Origin: Trachelipus rathkii
Taxonomy: Eukaryota; Arthropoda; Malacostraca; Isopoda; Trachelipodidae
NCBI GenBank assembly: GCA_015478945.1
Contig: JABUQX010007456.1
Span: 1-64,000 of the forward strand
DNA: 64,000 bases
Direction: 5' to 3'
A program made the translations under genes and the position numbers. Each line of letters begins with the position of its first letter. The stretch's first letter is position 1. Of this stretch, positions 1-13,720 are shown piece after piece. Under the pieces are notes generated by a model. It did no database searches, had not been told where the DNA came from, and saw only the letters and a program-made list of their open reading frames with translations.

Positions 1-819
1 TCATTATATGTATATCATATATTATATATAGTGCGTAACACATATAATTTATACAAGAATAAGTTTGTCAGTAAGGTTAAATTAAATTTGTGAGATTAGT
101 TATATGGAGGGATAAGTTACTCGTCTACAAAGAAGCTTATGTAAGTTGATTTCTCGTAATGCACCGAAGAAACTATTTGTTTAGGAGCTAACAGTTTAAT
201 GCGATCAATTTTAATAATTTTCGAAACTGTTATTGGATCGTAAAGTTTAGTTAACACCCATCAAATTGTACCATTCTAATCTAACTTATTAAGGAAATGG
301 AACTAAAGTTTTGTGTATCTTCGAAGGGTAACTTAATGTAGTTTTAAGTCTTATTTTTTTCGTCTCGAAGATCTATTTCACGCTTAATAGAAGTGATTGC
401 AACAACTTTAGAGGAATATCTTTGCTTCATTGCTGATTCACCCTTAAATGTCGGACGAATACTTAGGTTATTTCAATTACACAGCTGTCTTTTCCTGCAA
501 ATTATTTCACTTTGTATCCTTATGCCATTATAAATACAAGTTAGTATATATATAGATATATTAATTATATATATATATATATATATGTAGGATGGCTATA
601 TATTATATATAGATAACTATATTGATATATTGGTCTATATTGACCTCCCGCTGAGTGAAAAGTACTTATCTGATAAAATTTAGCTTGTAATTGATATATA
701 TATAGTATAATATATACTATAATTATATCTGACTAATATATATTCTTATATAATATATATTTAAATATATTTATATTATATTAATATAATTATATATTAT
801 AGTATTATAATTATAGTAA
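1..819. other. AT-rich sequence without a gene
   Basis: No open frame longer than about 60 codons and no motif I recognise. Interrupted TA-rich stretches lie at about 540-620 and 690-805. The remainder is unique-looking AT-rich DNA. Confidence 0.6.
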
Positions 820-1264
820 ACCCATGCGATACTATTTATTAATGTATTTTATATTAAACAGACGCCATTTTTCAGCATTTTGTCATAAAGCCGTTATGTA
901 GTGTGTAAATTTTTCCTAAGTTAAAGATAATTTATATGATTGTTTGCAGGGTGTGTGATGACGATTCACTTTACTAGCCGGTTTCATACGCAATTTAGTT
1001 GATTTCTTAGATCTAAAACATTGCTGATAAATTAATTGCCGAAGTGTTCCATAAGAAATTGCAGACAAATTGCACAATTCTACTTACATAGTACAGATCT
1101 TGGTTATCGACATAGGTTTCACCTAAAAATTATTGATTTTAAATATAAGAATAACTTATAAAGATGCTTTATGCAAATATTATATACTTATATATATATA
1201 TATATACTATATATATATATATATAATCGTATATAGTATTTCTATATATTATATATTATATAAC

Positions 1265-1420
1265 CAATTCAGTTAGGATTAGAGGCATACTGGGGTTCCA
1301 TATACCATTAGCGTTAGGGCGTTACTTGAGGGATTTCCATAATCATTAGGTAAGGCTATTGAGGCTAATAAGTTAGTTAGGATAAGAATATCGTTAGGCT
1401 AACAACGACGATGTTACTAT
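1265..1420 (-). repeat. Degenerate CCTAA-type minisatellite (inverted copy)
   Basis: On the minus strand this reads as loosely repeated units built round CCTAAC and TAATGGAT-like words, the same vocabulary as the better preserved array at 16,900-17,105. It is the mirror partner of 1,850-1,990. Confidence 0.5.
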
Positions 1421-1849
1421 ATAGATACTTATATATATATATATACTAGTATATATATATATAATTAATAATTACATATTAGATATATATATCTATATTA
1501 TATATATTATATATTATATTGACTTGTCGAATATATCCAAATCGATATAGCGCGATCTCAAAGCCAACGAAAGGTTCATTTTACTATATATAGGGTATAT
1601 ATATACTATATATATAATATATATATATATTCTATATATTATATATATAATTTTATATATTTATATATTATAAGTATCAAACCTTCGTCTGACCTTTATA
1701 TTCGTATATTGTAATATCGATATATCGCGTCGTTGGATACTGATATATAATACTATATAAAATATATATTATTAATTATATCATAATATATATAATATAT
1801 TTATATATATATATTAGTATTCATCTTATAAATATATTATATGTAAAAT

Positions 1850-1990
1850 CATAAACTAGACTGAAACCGAACTACGGCCTAAGTAATGGATATGAAGCCC
1901 GCAATAAGCCCTAACCGTAATGGATTATGACGCGCAAACTAGGCGTCTAACCTTAGTGGAATAGTCCACATTAATAGGGCCTAAGTAATA
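1850..1990 (+). repeat. Degenerate CCTAA-type minisatellite (direct copy)
   Basis: Contains about three rough units with 'cctaagtaatggat', 'ccctaaccgtaatggatta' and 'tctaaccttagtgga'. This matches the 40-45-bp unit at 16,900-17,105 and, inverted, 1,265-1,420. Confidence 0.5.
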
Positions 1991-2020
1991 TATATTATAT
2001 ATCATATAATATAATATATA

Positions 2021-2067
<47 letters not shown>

Positions 2068-2470
2068 ATATAATTATATACTTATTATAATGATATATAT
2101 ATATAAGGTTTATTTCACATTTAAAATTTTATACAGATAAAATTTAATTTGTCTCAAATTTTTCGTTATACATCAGTGGGCGAATAGAGATTTTTTGCAA
2201 ACTTTACTTGAAAATCAACATAAAATACTGTAAAGACCGTAGTAAAGTCGAATCATCTTCAATATTTAAAAAACAACGCGTTAATTTTTTTTTTTTTAAT
2301 TCGTAAATAAATGGTGTACAACTCCACAAGAATAACGACGTCACTCGACGGCTTCTAAACAACAGAACGGTTGTTTTATAACTGTTGTATAATTATATGC
2401 TATACACATGACTCGAATTCTCGATACATAATAATATATCGATATACTGTATACCTCGATAATGGAATTG

Positions 2471-3660
2471 AGTCAAACGAATGGCAGTTCAGTTTTCATA
2501 TATCATATAAAATTATATTACTATAATATATAATTATATATATATATTATTATTATATATAATTATCTATATATATATACTATATATATATATATTATAT
2601 ATATATCTATTACTATATATATATTAATATATTATATATATATATATAATATATATATAATATATAAATTATATTATATTATATTATTAATATTATATAT
2701 ATATTAATAATTGTGTTTTACGAATAGCGGTTCTGTTATGTATTTTTTTTTATTTTTTGCTTATAATGTTATAAAATACTTATTTAATTTTTTTTTTGGG
2801 CAAATGCAAGATGGGACACAAATATTGTGTATTGTGGCCGCCGCCATACCTTCCTGCCAGTGAGTGGACTGGAAAAATAAAATTATATTGCTTTACTCAT
2901 TAAGACTATAATAAAAATAAACGAAATTAGATCTCCAGTAAATAGGTTCACATAATGTGAAATCGTAAGGACTTATTTTTTTCGAGTCATTTTTGAGAAT
3001 ATTGAACGGTTTTTCTTTCACTCATGGATAGATATGAAACTTTTCCGTATAAAGTTCATAAACTGGCGAAAATAGGCTGCCTGTCTATAATTAATAATTC
3101 GGTCCATGAAAAAGATTCAATATGTAAGTTTTTTTTATTCTATTAACATATGTTTTTCTACTTAACAGTGTAATAAATACATATTCCTAACAATCAGCTT
3201 ATATATTTTTTTAATAAAAATAACCCATTCCTACAACGACATCATGTTTTTTATATCATATATATAATATATATATATATATAATAAATATTTATTATAT
3301 TATATATTATATATTATAAGTAGTATATTATAATATATATATGTAGGCTATATATATATAATATATATTATATCTATATATATATATATTATTATTATCA
3401 TATATTATATATTTATTATATTACTATTTGTTTATAATATATTATCATAATATATAATATATACTATATATAATATATATATATATCATATATATTATAT
3501 ATATATTATTATATCTAATATATTATATATATATAAAAGAAAAACATATTTTAATATATATATATTATAACTATATATATCTATTATACTAAATATAATT
3601 ATTATCATATTATATATATATATAATATATTATATAATATATATAAATTTAATATCATTT
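2471..3660. repeat. AT-rich region with interrupted (TA)n blocks
   Basis: Two long blocks of TA dinucleotides broken by single-base skips (about 2,500-2,710 and 3,250-3,650) flank roughly 500 bases of unique AT-rich DNA. No gene seen. Confidence 0.7.
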
Positions 3661-5430
3661 GGTATGTTGTTGTTGAATTGTTATTCCCGTGTTTTCAAAT
3701 TTTACTTACCTTAGTAGTGTATATGGAAAGTTTAATTCTTTTTATATGCTGGATATTTTTAAAAAAAATAAATAAAAAAAAATTGAAACTAAGCACATAA
3801 GGTTTAAAACAGAAGAATTAAAAGTTTATATAGTTTGCAAGCGATAACAAAACGCTATTAGGATCTAAAATGGTAAAACTTTCAAAATACCATTTTATAA
3901 AAATTCTTGGACCAAGAGCAGAATTATGAAGAATAAGCTGGAACAAAAACAGCTACTAAGAGTAATAATACTTTCAGAGAAATAGATTTGTTGAAAATGT
4001 ATATATATTTGAGGCAATTTATTGAGAAGCACATGAATTTATTAGCTGCATGAGTAAGTTCCAGGAAGATGGAGGTATTAGCATGTAGTGCTTTCATGCA
4101 GACTGTGCAAAGAAGTAATGACATTGCTAGCTATATTAGTGATCAGCTAATTAGAGAGTGAATAAATCACGATATCAAGACCAACCAACTTTATTTTTTA
4201 TTAGAGTTTGTCAAACATTTTAAATTACTAGAAAAATGTTTGGTAGGAAAAAGAAAATGGAGTGAAAGTTAACAATGAGTGTGAAGTAGAAGATGCTTAT
4301 AAATATTACAAATTATTTGGACTGCTAAACAAATGATGCTACTTGGCATATTTCGAGGAGTATTTCTCTTTATTAAGAAATATAGGGGGACGAATAATTC
4401 ACCACAACTTGTACAGAATTGTAACTTCAACAGGTTTGTTACCGATTAAATCTGATAATTTGAATATTAATTCAGTTATATTATATAATTTCGACTGTGG
4501 ACTACCTTCGTTCTACATGACTGAAATATAGAGTATGATGAGCTTTTCTCGAAGTGGTAGGGTCTAGATGATGGAGCCGAGGAAGATTGGCACAACGTTT
4601 TGTTTGTCAGAAAGCAGAAATATTAACATTCTCAAAAAATGAGTCCACAATATTTTCTAAATTGGAATGTAATTCGTGTATAATTGATTCTTTGGTTTTT
4701 GGTTTGTTTGTTTTTTTTTTTGTTTTTTGTTTTTTTTGACATTACATACAACTCACCTAATGATCTCAATATCCGTTTTCAAGGAAATGGCGAAGTTAAA
4801 TTTCAACTGATAATTGAGACTTTTCAGAAGTCACCTATCAAAAGGTGAATGTGTTATTTTACAACCTGTACGACATATCTTCAAACGTAATCTTGCATTG
4901 TTAGGAAATAAGTAGAATTAAAAGATTTGTAAGACTACTTACATTGTCTAAAAATGAAGATGTTCAGTTGAAGCTGACTGAAGATCCCTTTCTCTGGATC
5001 CAGAGGTCTATAGAAAATTTCAGGTTATGACTTCGCAGTGATCCATTATAAAGCAGCAGCATCAGAGAACAGGTGAACAAGTCAATAGGAAATTATATCG
5101 AAACTTGCCAATAAAAATGTTCAGATATTTGATTCTCTTATTTATAACAAAACTTTTCCGTCATGAACATGAAACAGAGTAAACTTTGCCCTTCACTATC
5201 TAATTTAATATGTTTAAAATATTTTAAAATATTATATAGCGACGTTGGTATCTAAAGAATACACTCCATTAATTTGAAGGTGGTGAAACGAGATTATAAT
5301 GGGAAAATAGCTTATACAATACATTACTTCTTGAAAAATTTAAATGACATTTAAAAAATTTAAGAAAATTCGAAATATAGAAAGATTAATTTTTGTATGA
5401 AAATCTACTTTATTTCGATAATCACAAAAA
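3661..5430. other. Unique AT-rich sequence, no gene recognised
   Basis: Only short frames near 60 codons occur (for example 4,343-4,531 plus, 3,924-4,124 minus); neither has a recognisable domain or codon bias, and such lengths are expected by chance. A T-rich, G-punctuated stretch lies at about 4,690-4,738. Confidence 0.5.
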
Positions 5431-5730
5431 TTGTGGCTAATTAAAATATATATATATATATTATCTATTATATACTATATATATATATACGACTATACTA
5501 TAATATATAATAATATAATAATATTTATATAATATATCTTATATATATTATATTATATATATATATTATATATATATAATAATAATAGTATATATACTAT
5601 ATAATATATATATATCTAATCCTAGAGTACTATATATATTATATATATATACTATAATATATATATATATATTATATATAATATATATTATATATTTATA
5701 TATATTATATGATATATATAATATTCTTTT
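5431..5730. repeat. Interrupted (TA)n block
   Basis: About 290 bases almost entirely A and T with frequent TA runs and single-base phase breaks. Confidence 0.85.
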
Positions 5731-6215
5731 ATTTCCCGAGAACTGTAGCTTATAGAGAGATCAGAGCGTTCTTAAATTACATTTACTTTTCTTATACAAA
5801 CTCTTTCAATCTGATTTATCTGTTCTTCAGTTATTGGAGTTTTGCCGATTTTAATTAAAAAAAATATCCCCAAAAAATATTCAAAAAATCTTATATTTGT
5901 TGGAGACACAAATGTACTCTGGAATGGGAAACGTTTGCGATATTCAGACTAAAGCAGTGTGTGTCATACACGTTACTTGTGATAGCATGGTTCTTTAACT
6001 GTATGACAAATGTTAATAACATTCCACAAACAAAAAAATTAGTTAACGTATATAATTTTGCGCTAATTATTTTATTTGCAAAAAATCGCGTTTTTTTATA
6101 CCAATTTGCATAATTGAATAACTAAAGATAGAAATTATCTTGTGTTTTTATTTAATGTATGTACGAGTGTGTATATTAATTCATAATTGAATTTACACTC
6201 TTAAACAAATAAGAA
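5731..6215. other. Unique AT-rich sequence without a gene
   Basis: No long open frame, no RNA gene and no repeat beyond short A/T runs. Confidence 0.5.
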
Positions 6216-6224
6216 TCCTCATCC

Positions 6225-6256
<32 letters not shown>

Positions 6257-6604
6257 ATCTCTCTTTCTCTCTCCTTCATTAATTTTCAATCTGCTCTCCT
6301 CCCATCTTCCTCTTCTCTCTTCTCTCTCTCTCTCTCTCATATATATATAATATATTAAATATATATATATATCTTATATATATATTCTATATACTATATA
6401 TAATATTCTATATATATATATATATTATATTTATAAAAAACATAATATATAATTTTATCATATATATATATATATAATATTATATATTATACTATACATT
6501 ATATATATATATATATATATCATAATATTATATATATATATATATAATAATATATATTATATACGACGAGAGAGAGAGAAGAGAGCAGAGAGAGAGAGAG
6601 AGAT
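6216..6604. repeat. Compound microsatellite (CT)n-(TA)n-(GA)n
   Basis: A pyrimidine tract of CT repeats (about 6,216-6,337) is followed by interrupted TA repeats (6,338-6,566) and then a purine tract of GA repeats (6,567-6,604). CT followed by GA makes the block roughly self-complementary, so it could form a large hairpin. The flanks do not obviously pair. Confidence 0.85.
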
Positions 6605-7790
6605 ATATAATACGAGAGTAATCGTTAATACCGGGAAGTGACGAAATCCATATAAATACGTTTTAGAGTTTAATTAATAGGGATTGACAGTGGTGTTTTT
6701 CTTTGTTGATGAAGAGATAGATTGATGCGATCGCTTCGTCTCCAATGAAGATTTTAATAAAAATGGACTATCTGAAGAAGCTTTTAAAATATCATACGCC
6801 AACTATAAACTTAACTCTACGTCTCTCAAATAAAGCTTCAAAAGACCTGAAACTTGACCGGCCACACTTTAACTGCATGAAGTACGAATAATAGAAGTTT
6901 TTCAGATTAATAACATTCATCTTCTAAAAATATATTATACTACGATACCCACTGCTATAATAACTCATATCTACACATACTAACACAACCCCATATAACT
7001 ACATTATACATACTATCATATCAACTACACTCACATAACACTATATATTATAATATTAATATTATATACTATAATATTAATAATACCTAATAATATATAT
7101 TATATATATATAATTATAAAATATATTATATGTAGTTAATAAAAGTTGTACGACCTTTTAACTTCATTAAAACTAAGAAAATATTTTTCCTTAGGGAAGC
7201 ATTGTTCCAAGGTTATGTTGTGCGTGTTAAAATATACGAAAGCTTCACACAAAGTGTTGGAAACAGTTTATTGAAATAAACATAATTTATTTTCATCTTC
7301 TTATTGCGAGTTTTACTCACAGAAATTCAATGAATTTAAGAATACATAATGAATTAGAATAAAACTCATTTTAGCGTCCTCCATAGAGTGGGGAGTTAAA
7401 AGATGAATTGCTGAAGGCCAAATTGAAGAACCACAGAGAATTGAGACGACTGAGAACTTGTGGAAATAATTTTAAAGCGAAGCCTTACATTTTATATGAA
7501 TGTATTATCACCGAGATAATAAGATATTACTTTATTTCGGTCTTTTCTCATTAAATATAAGATTCACTCATTCTCGAATGTGCTCTTCATCATTCCTTTT
7601 TTTAAATTTCCATTTATTTTCTTTTTATCTGCATTCTTGGATTAAAAAACCTTAAGGAAAGTTCAGTAATTAGGTGGAGATATTTTGTGATTTTTTTTTT
7701 TAATTAGAAAAATTTTTAGAACATAAAATTGTCTTAATTAAAAAAAAATTTGAAATGTGTTAAAATTCAATTTATACATTTTTTTTCTTC
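6605..7790. other. Unique AT-rich sequence without a gene
   Basis: Contains a small TA-rich patch at about 7,020-7,135. No domain-bearing frame is visible on either strand. Confidence 0.5.
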
Positions 7791-7799
7791 AAATGATAT

Positions 7800-7935
7800 T
7801 TAATAATATATATATATATATATATAATTATATATTATACAACATATATAGTATAAATTATATTTATATATTATATTTTATTAAAAATATTATATATATA
7901 CTTATTATATATATTATATATATAATGATGATTAT
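7800..7935. repeat. Interrupted (TA)n block
   Basis: TA-rich with phase breaks. Translation gives only Tyr/Ile runs, so the open frame across it is not a gene. Confidence 0.85.
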
Positions 7936-7950
7936 ATCATATATCATGGG

Positions 7951-8020
7951 ATGGTTTAAACCATTTGGTGTAAACCATTGGTTTAAACATTGGTTTAAAC
8001 CATGGTTTAAACAGTTTAAA
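7951..8020. repeat. Short array of a palindromic TGGTTTAAACCA-type unit
   Basis: About five consecutive imperfect copies of a ~12-base unit centred on the palindrome GGTTTAAACC. Because the unit is its own reverse complement the array can be read as direct or inverted repeats and could extrude as several small hairpins. Confidence 0.8.
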
Positions 8021-8039
8021 AACATAAAACTATGCTAAA

Positions 8040-8155
8040 ATATTACAAATTATTTCTTATGATTTTCTTTAGCAGGTTGATATGGTTTTCTCAATTTTTA
8101 AACTGAAAGACGCTGAAACGATAAATTTTTCTTTGAATTTTATATTATGTGAAAG

Positions 8156-8190
<35 letters not shown>

Positions 8191-9550
8191 ATTATATATT
8201 AATAATAATATATATATTTATATATTATATATTAATGATATAATATATAATATATTATAATTATTTATATGTAAATTATCAAAATGTTAAAACTGATTCT
8301 TGTTTGAGCTCTTGGGAATTACATGTTTCCACCCATTGATGCAGATTCAAAGTTCTAATAAAATTAATATTGTGATTGTGTGGGAATGGTGAGAAATGTG
8401 GCATCGTAGCGCCAGATTTCTTGCTAAATCCTTTATCATTTGTCATAACTTTAAGAGAGTTAAATTTAAAGTGACATTGTTCGTAATATCGCAATTGGCA
8501 TTAATTAGTATTTTTGGGGTGTTTAATAATTTTTTTTGGGTAAAATAATAATACATAACACTTTTTTTTCAGATAAAGTTTATATATTTTTAATATACCC
8601 TCTTATTTTTACTTGAGTTTATGTAAAACTCAAACAATAATTATTTTTATACCAGTTTACAGTTAAAGGAATTTTGAAATTTAAGATTAAAGAAATTATT
8701 CCCATTTTAAAATATCTGTTAGCACATGTGTATAACAGTTTTTCTTTAGTGATTTAATTGCCTTCAAAATCTCTATAATATAACACATAATAAACAAACT
8801 ACAGTAAACCTCAAAATAGGATAGCCCTAAAATCAAAAACTTGTTTATATTTGTTTTTTCAGAATAAACTAATGGTTTTTTTGTTTTTTTTTTTTAAAAA
8901 ATGTTTTTTCCAAATATATATTTATATACAACATATATACTATATATTTATATTATATTATATTATATATTATTTTAATTATATATACTAATAATATACT
9001 AATAAAATACTATTATAACTATCTATCTGTAGCAGTTGCTCCCTATAATGGTAGATAATGTATAGCGGGTGACTGTGTGACGAGGTTCCAGTGTCGACCC
9101 GTAGAGGGAGACGTTTGAAAAATAAACGTACATGAAGCATGCAAAAAATGTGAATAATTTAAGAAAATATAATAAAATGAACTTCTAGAAATCTTATGAC
9201 TAAAGTTTGAATGTGATTCTGCGATGACGGTTTCATAAAATTTAAATTCATTATTTTTACATAATTTATTTTAACTCTTTTCTTTATCTTTATTCTTCAA
9301 TAACTTCCCAATTCTAGTTTAACAAAGAATATTATGTAATGATTATGATGTTCAGACTGAGGAAGCTTTAACTAGTCGGATTAACTATTTTTTTCTCAAT
9401 ATTAGGATAGGAAATACAATGGTGATGTTAAAATATATAGTTAATTATTTATATCATTGGTTTAATTGCGAAATGTGTTTTCAAACTTGCAGAGATATTC
9501 GATATTTATTAATTGGAAAAGTTGGTGCTAATTTAGGTTTTTTAGAGAAA
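8040..9550. other. AT-rich sequence without a recognised gene
   Basis: Includes (TA)n blocks at about 8,158-8,275 and 8,915-9,025 and T runs near 8,530 and 8,880. Short frames such as 8,279-8,494 (minus) and 9,419-9,646 (plus) have no recognisable family. Confidence 0.5.
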
Positions 9551-9769
9551 AAAATAAGCTGGTTTGTCGTTTTCTGTACGAGATGGGTATTTCAGGGAAA
9601 ACCGTCGAAGAATCACCACCACTGGCTATTTTTGAATCTCCAGTAATAAATAAATAGTATACCAAGTAATACCATTTTCTAATTAAAACATTAAATTATA
9701 AATATTTGGTCTTAGAAATTTTGCCAAACTATGGCAACTAACATGCAACTTTATGGGGGCTAACTAGGA

Positions 9770-9811
9770 AGACGGGCCCGCCGGCGGCCGGCCCCGGCCC
9801 CGCCCGGCCAA
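9770..9811. other. Isolated GC-rich block
   Basis: About 40 bases of almost pure G and C (GGCC/CCGG words) in otherwise AT-rich DNA. It mirrors 13,482-13,513. It could be a remnant CpG-like insertion or a base-calling artefact. Confidence 0.6.
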
Positions 9812-10677
9812 ATAGGAAAAAACGGGTTTCTACAGGGATTAATGTAAATTTGTCCTAACTAAACGAGGTTAAAATAAAAAAATAAAAAATGATATTTGTA
9901 ATTCCATTACTCTTTGTTTAAAGTTGATTGCAAATATTAACATGACCTTAAAAATGAGCAATAAATAATGGATTTATATGATTTAAAATCACGTTGCGAT
10001 AATTTATACATTTTTTCCATGAGTTTTTTATATTAAACTATTTCAAATTTGATATATCAGAATTGGAAAGGAAATAATATATTGTTAATTTAATGTATTT
10101 ATTATTAAAGTAAATATCTTCAAGAATATCAAATATTTTAAATATTTCAAATTAATTTATTTAATTGAATTATATATATATTATATATATATCATTATAC
10201 ATATATCTATATATAATATATTATTAATTATATAATATATTATAATATAAGTATATATACTATATAATATATTTATTATTTAATATATATATATATATAA
10301 ATAATAATAATATAATTATACTTACTATCTATATTATATTCTATAATATATAAATATATTATATATATATATAATATTATTACCATATAATATGTACCTA
10401 ACGGGCATTATTTTTCTGCAAATCTATATAATTATATAAAACATATATAATTATCTAGATATCCAATATAATAATATAATTATTAATAATATTTATATAT
10501 TTATATAATTATATAATATATATTAATATATATATTATAATATAATATATATATATTATATATATATATATTATGTATATATAATATATAATTAACTATT
10601 ATTATATATATATATATGTATATATTATAATGTAATATAATATGATAATAGCTACTATATATTATATAATTTTAGGA

Positions 10678-13150
10678 CGCACGCCTTGATCTTTAGTATT
10701 ATGCTTATCTGTCTTCATTTTATTACCTATGTACACAATGTAAAAAGAGTGTTAAAGACGACTTTTTTTTTAATGAAGATCATTTAAAAAGGAAGCTAAT
10801 TTTCGTCCCGACACGGCGACACGCGAGACCTTTCAGGCTAAAGGCTTGGATTTATTTGCTTGAACTTCATCAAACTAAGAAACTTCCAAATATCTACTTT
10901 TTTTCATGGTGTTGTTGAAATATTTTGATGTTTCAGATTCTTTTGTATAAAATCTATCTTAACTTTCCCGGGAATGCTTATTGTAGTTGTTACTATTATA
11001 ATGCACAAAGGGATTCAATGATTTTGCGATGGTTTGTGTGATTGATATTTCTAATCTATTTTATTGTTTTGATATGATAAGGTAGTTTACGCTATGACTT
11101 GTTAAAGCTGAAGTTATGCTGTCCTTGTGCAGGTACATCAGCTGTGATGTTGAATTTTTTTCCTGTCCCTTGTCAAATCTTTGTCACTATAAATTTTTAT
11201 GTGCAGTCTTGCAGGAATGTGATATATAAGTTTGGAGAGATTTTTCGTTTGGGGTTGAGAATGTTTTTAGGTGATGTGTATTTGTGAATGAGGTGAATAT
11301 TGTTTGGTATGATTTGTTTTAACGAATATAATGGTAATGGAGGAATTGGAAGGAGGTGTTGCTATTTTTTCGGGGGAAAAGTGCTATAGTACCTCTTTTT
11401 GCTTTGTTAAATGCTTTTTGTGATGAAAAACTCAGGATAGGTAAGTGATTTGAAGTATGTGCGATGTATTGTTTCTTGTGCTGAGAGAGAGGGGAGAGAT
11501 ATGGAAGCCTGAGAAATAGAAGATGAAACGCTATTTTGTGTTTGGAATGATGTAGATGAATTGTATTTTTGGTGGGATTTGGTTTTCTATAATAGTAAAA
11601 ATTGCAAAGTGATTGTTATTCCAATGTGATAAGCGGTTATGAGGAAGGGGAAGAGTTTGTTGGGAAGGCATTTCTATGTATAGCTGAACTGAAGGGAATA
11701 AGAGTTTAATTAAACGTTTTAAAGCGAACATCATTAGGGTTGGTGTTTGTGAGGGAGGAGAAAATTCAATTACTAGTAATCATAACTATTGTTTATAAGG
11801 GTGGGTAAAATAGATAATTCTGTTTGTTCCTATCATATTTCTGATAAGGAATGGGGATTCTACTCAGTCGAAGTTGTTTGTAATATTTTGTCATTAATAA
11901 AGAAGTTATGTTAGTAATAGAGTTGAGGAGCTTTTATATATGAAACGGGAGTCAATTCTCTTACGACATAAGATTCTTTCATTTTATGGAAATATTACAA
12001 CAACTTTGCCTGAGTATGGATTCCACTGTCTCATAACTCAGTAAATATCATGGAACTAACAGACTGTTTATGCATATTTTCCTAAACCTTATTAAACATA
12101 GTTTAGGTAGTATATGTAGATGACTTCTATTTTCTCCCTCTCAACACCTAATGAGTCCTAAACTATATTAACTCTATTCATATTCAGTTCAGTATACGTA
12201 GAAATGCTTCACAACTTATCCCTCCTCGATACTTAATCACATGAATTACAATTATTGCAATTTATATATTCTATGAAAACAACTTCGAACAAACTATATA
12301 CATGGTATTAATCATTCAACAAAAATTAGGCTGTTCTGTCACTTATTTATCGTGCATTTCGTATATGCCTCTCCTCTTATAGACAAAGAACACTAAATAA
12401 GCTACAATCCTTTCAAATCACTTTACTATCTGAGTTTTTCATCACAAATTTTAACAAAAAAAAAGAAGTACTATAGCACATTTCCCCAAAAAATAGCAAC
12501 ACCTCTTTGTTTACCAATTCATCATTAATTCATGATCGTTAAAACAAATATTCAAGAAATATTACCTCATCATCACAAATACCTCACTTAAAAACATTCT
12601 AAACCCCAAAGAAGAAATTCCAAGCTGTATATATACTGCTGAATCGGCAATAATTTATGGTGGAACATAGATTTGAAATCAGAAATCGTTTACAAATGAC
12701 TCACAAATATAATAATAAATATAATGATAACAGTCACATAACAACAGCTCATCAATTTTCAACAATATAAAATCATAAATTTTGCTACACAACATCGGCA
12801 AAATCATGGACTTTTGCATTTATAATAGTTAACAATAAATAAGCATCCCGGTGAGTTAGATAATTATAACGTAACTATTATTGGTAGTCGATCAATTTTC
12901 AACACACCAAGGAAGAAAATAGCAGACCAACTGAAAAATTGAATGATGGAAGAATTCAAGAAAAAATAGTCGTAGCACTGAAAGAGGCTCTGCGTGTCGG
13001 GACGAATAATTCTTCTTTTTAAAATTTATTTCATTAAAAAAGTGTCTTTAAGCAATGTTTTATAATTTGTGTACATTTTAAGTAATAAAAGGAAGCTGAA
13101 GTATAGATAAATACTTAAAGATCCAGGCTGTTCTCTTAAAGTAATAATAT
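10678..13150. repeat. Inverted repeat core, arms ~1.2 kb, centre near 11,930
   Basis: The two halves are clearly reverse complements. GAGGTGTTGCTATTTTTT at 11,353-11,370 pairs with the complement of 12,488-12,505, and the following ~100 bases match with scattered indels. TCGTCCCGACACG near 10,803 pairs with the complementary segment near 12,995. The arms meet without a long spacer near 11,930 and are bounded outside by TA-rich blocks. Frames inside (11,099-11,287 plus; 11,531-11,734 minus) have no recognisable domain. Confidence 0.8.
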
Positions 13151-13481
13151 CGACAGGTATTCTTAATATATCTATATTATAGTATATATATATATATATT
13201 GATCTATAATATTATGATAATTATATATATATATAATAATATATATATTTATTATTATACTATAATATATATATATATATCATATATATATTTGTAATTC
13301 AAATTCATTTTTCCAGAAACTGTGCAATATTTTGATTTAATGTTTGAAATATTTCTAGTGTGAAATTCATTAAATGTGTTCGGTGTTTAACACAATTATT
13401 AATTAATAGGCATTATATTATATTTCATCCTAAATAGTATAAAATGTACAGCATATTTTGACTACATTTCTAATTTTGTAA

Positions 13482-13513
13482 CGGCCCGGCACCGGCCGAT
13501 CGCCGGCACCGTC
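13482..13513. other. Isolated GC-rich block with CCGGC repeats
   Basis: GC-rich words (CGGCCCGGCACCGGCC and similar), self-complementary in part and the mirror partner of 9,770-9,811. Confidence 0.55.
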
Positions 13514-13720
13514 GCTTAGGCTATAACATTTAGCGAGAAATTTTAAAAGAAGAACAATGCAAAATAAAGTTATAATTATTAAAATTATGAGTTATGAGTA
13601 TGATGACTAAGTGATAAAAGTTAACTTAAACAACTTATACTCTTGATACAGGTAGTGGTGATGCTTCAAGGTTCAAAATCAGATGGAAAGCTTTTTCCTA
13701 TCCCCAGTCTAAAATCTTTT

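Larger units (their letters stand above)
820..2470. repeat. Imperfect inverted repeat, centre near 1,620
   Basis: The left half reads as a degraded reverse complement of the right half. For example GATGACGATTC at 957-967 pairs with the complement of GAATCATCTTC at 2,250-2,260, and the bases inward of both continue to align with short indels. The CCTAA-type minisatellite at 1,265-1,420 is likewise mirrored at 1,850-1,990. Interrupted TA tracts (1,190-1,260, 1,425-1,510, 1,590-1,830, 1,985-2,105) separate the matching blocks. No coding capacity is visible. The pairing was judged by eye; outer limits are approximate. Confidence 0.6.
9560..13720. repeat. Outer part of a large imperfect inverted repeat
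   Basis: Beyond the well-matched core (10,678-13,150) the flanks also pair, more loosely. GAAGAATCACCACCAC at 9,607-9,622 mirrors GTAGTGGTGATGCTTC at 13,652-13,667. The two isolated GC-rich blocks (9,770-9,811 and 13,482-13,513) lie in equivalent mirror positions. The left flank is several hundred bases longer because of a larger TA-rich block (10,165-10,677 against 13,160-13,290). No coding sequence recognised. Confidence 0.5.
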
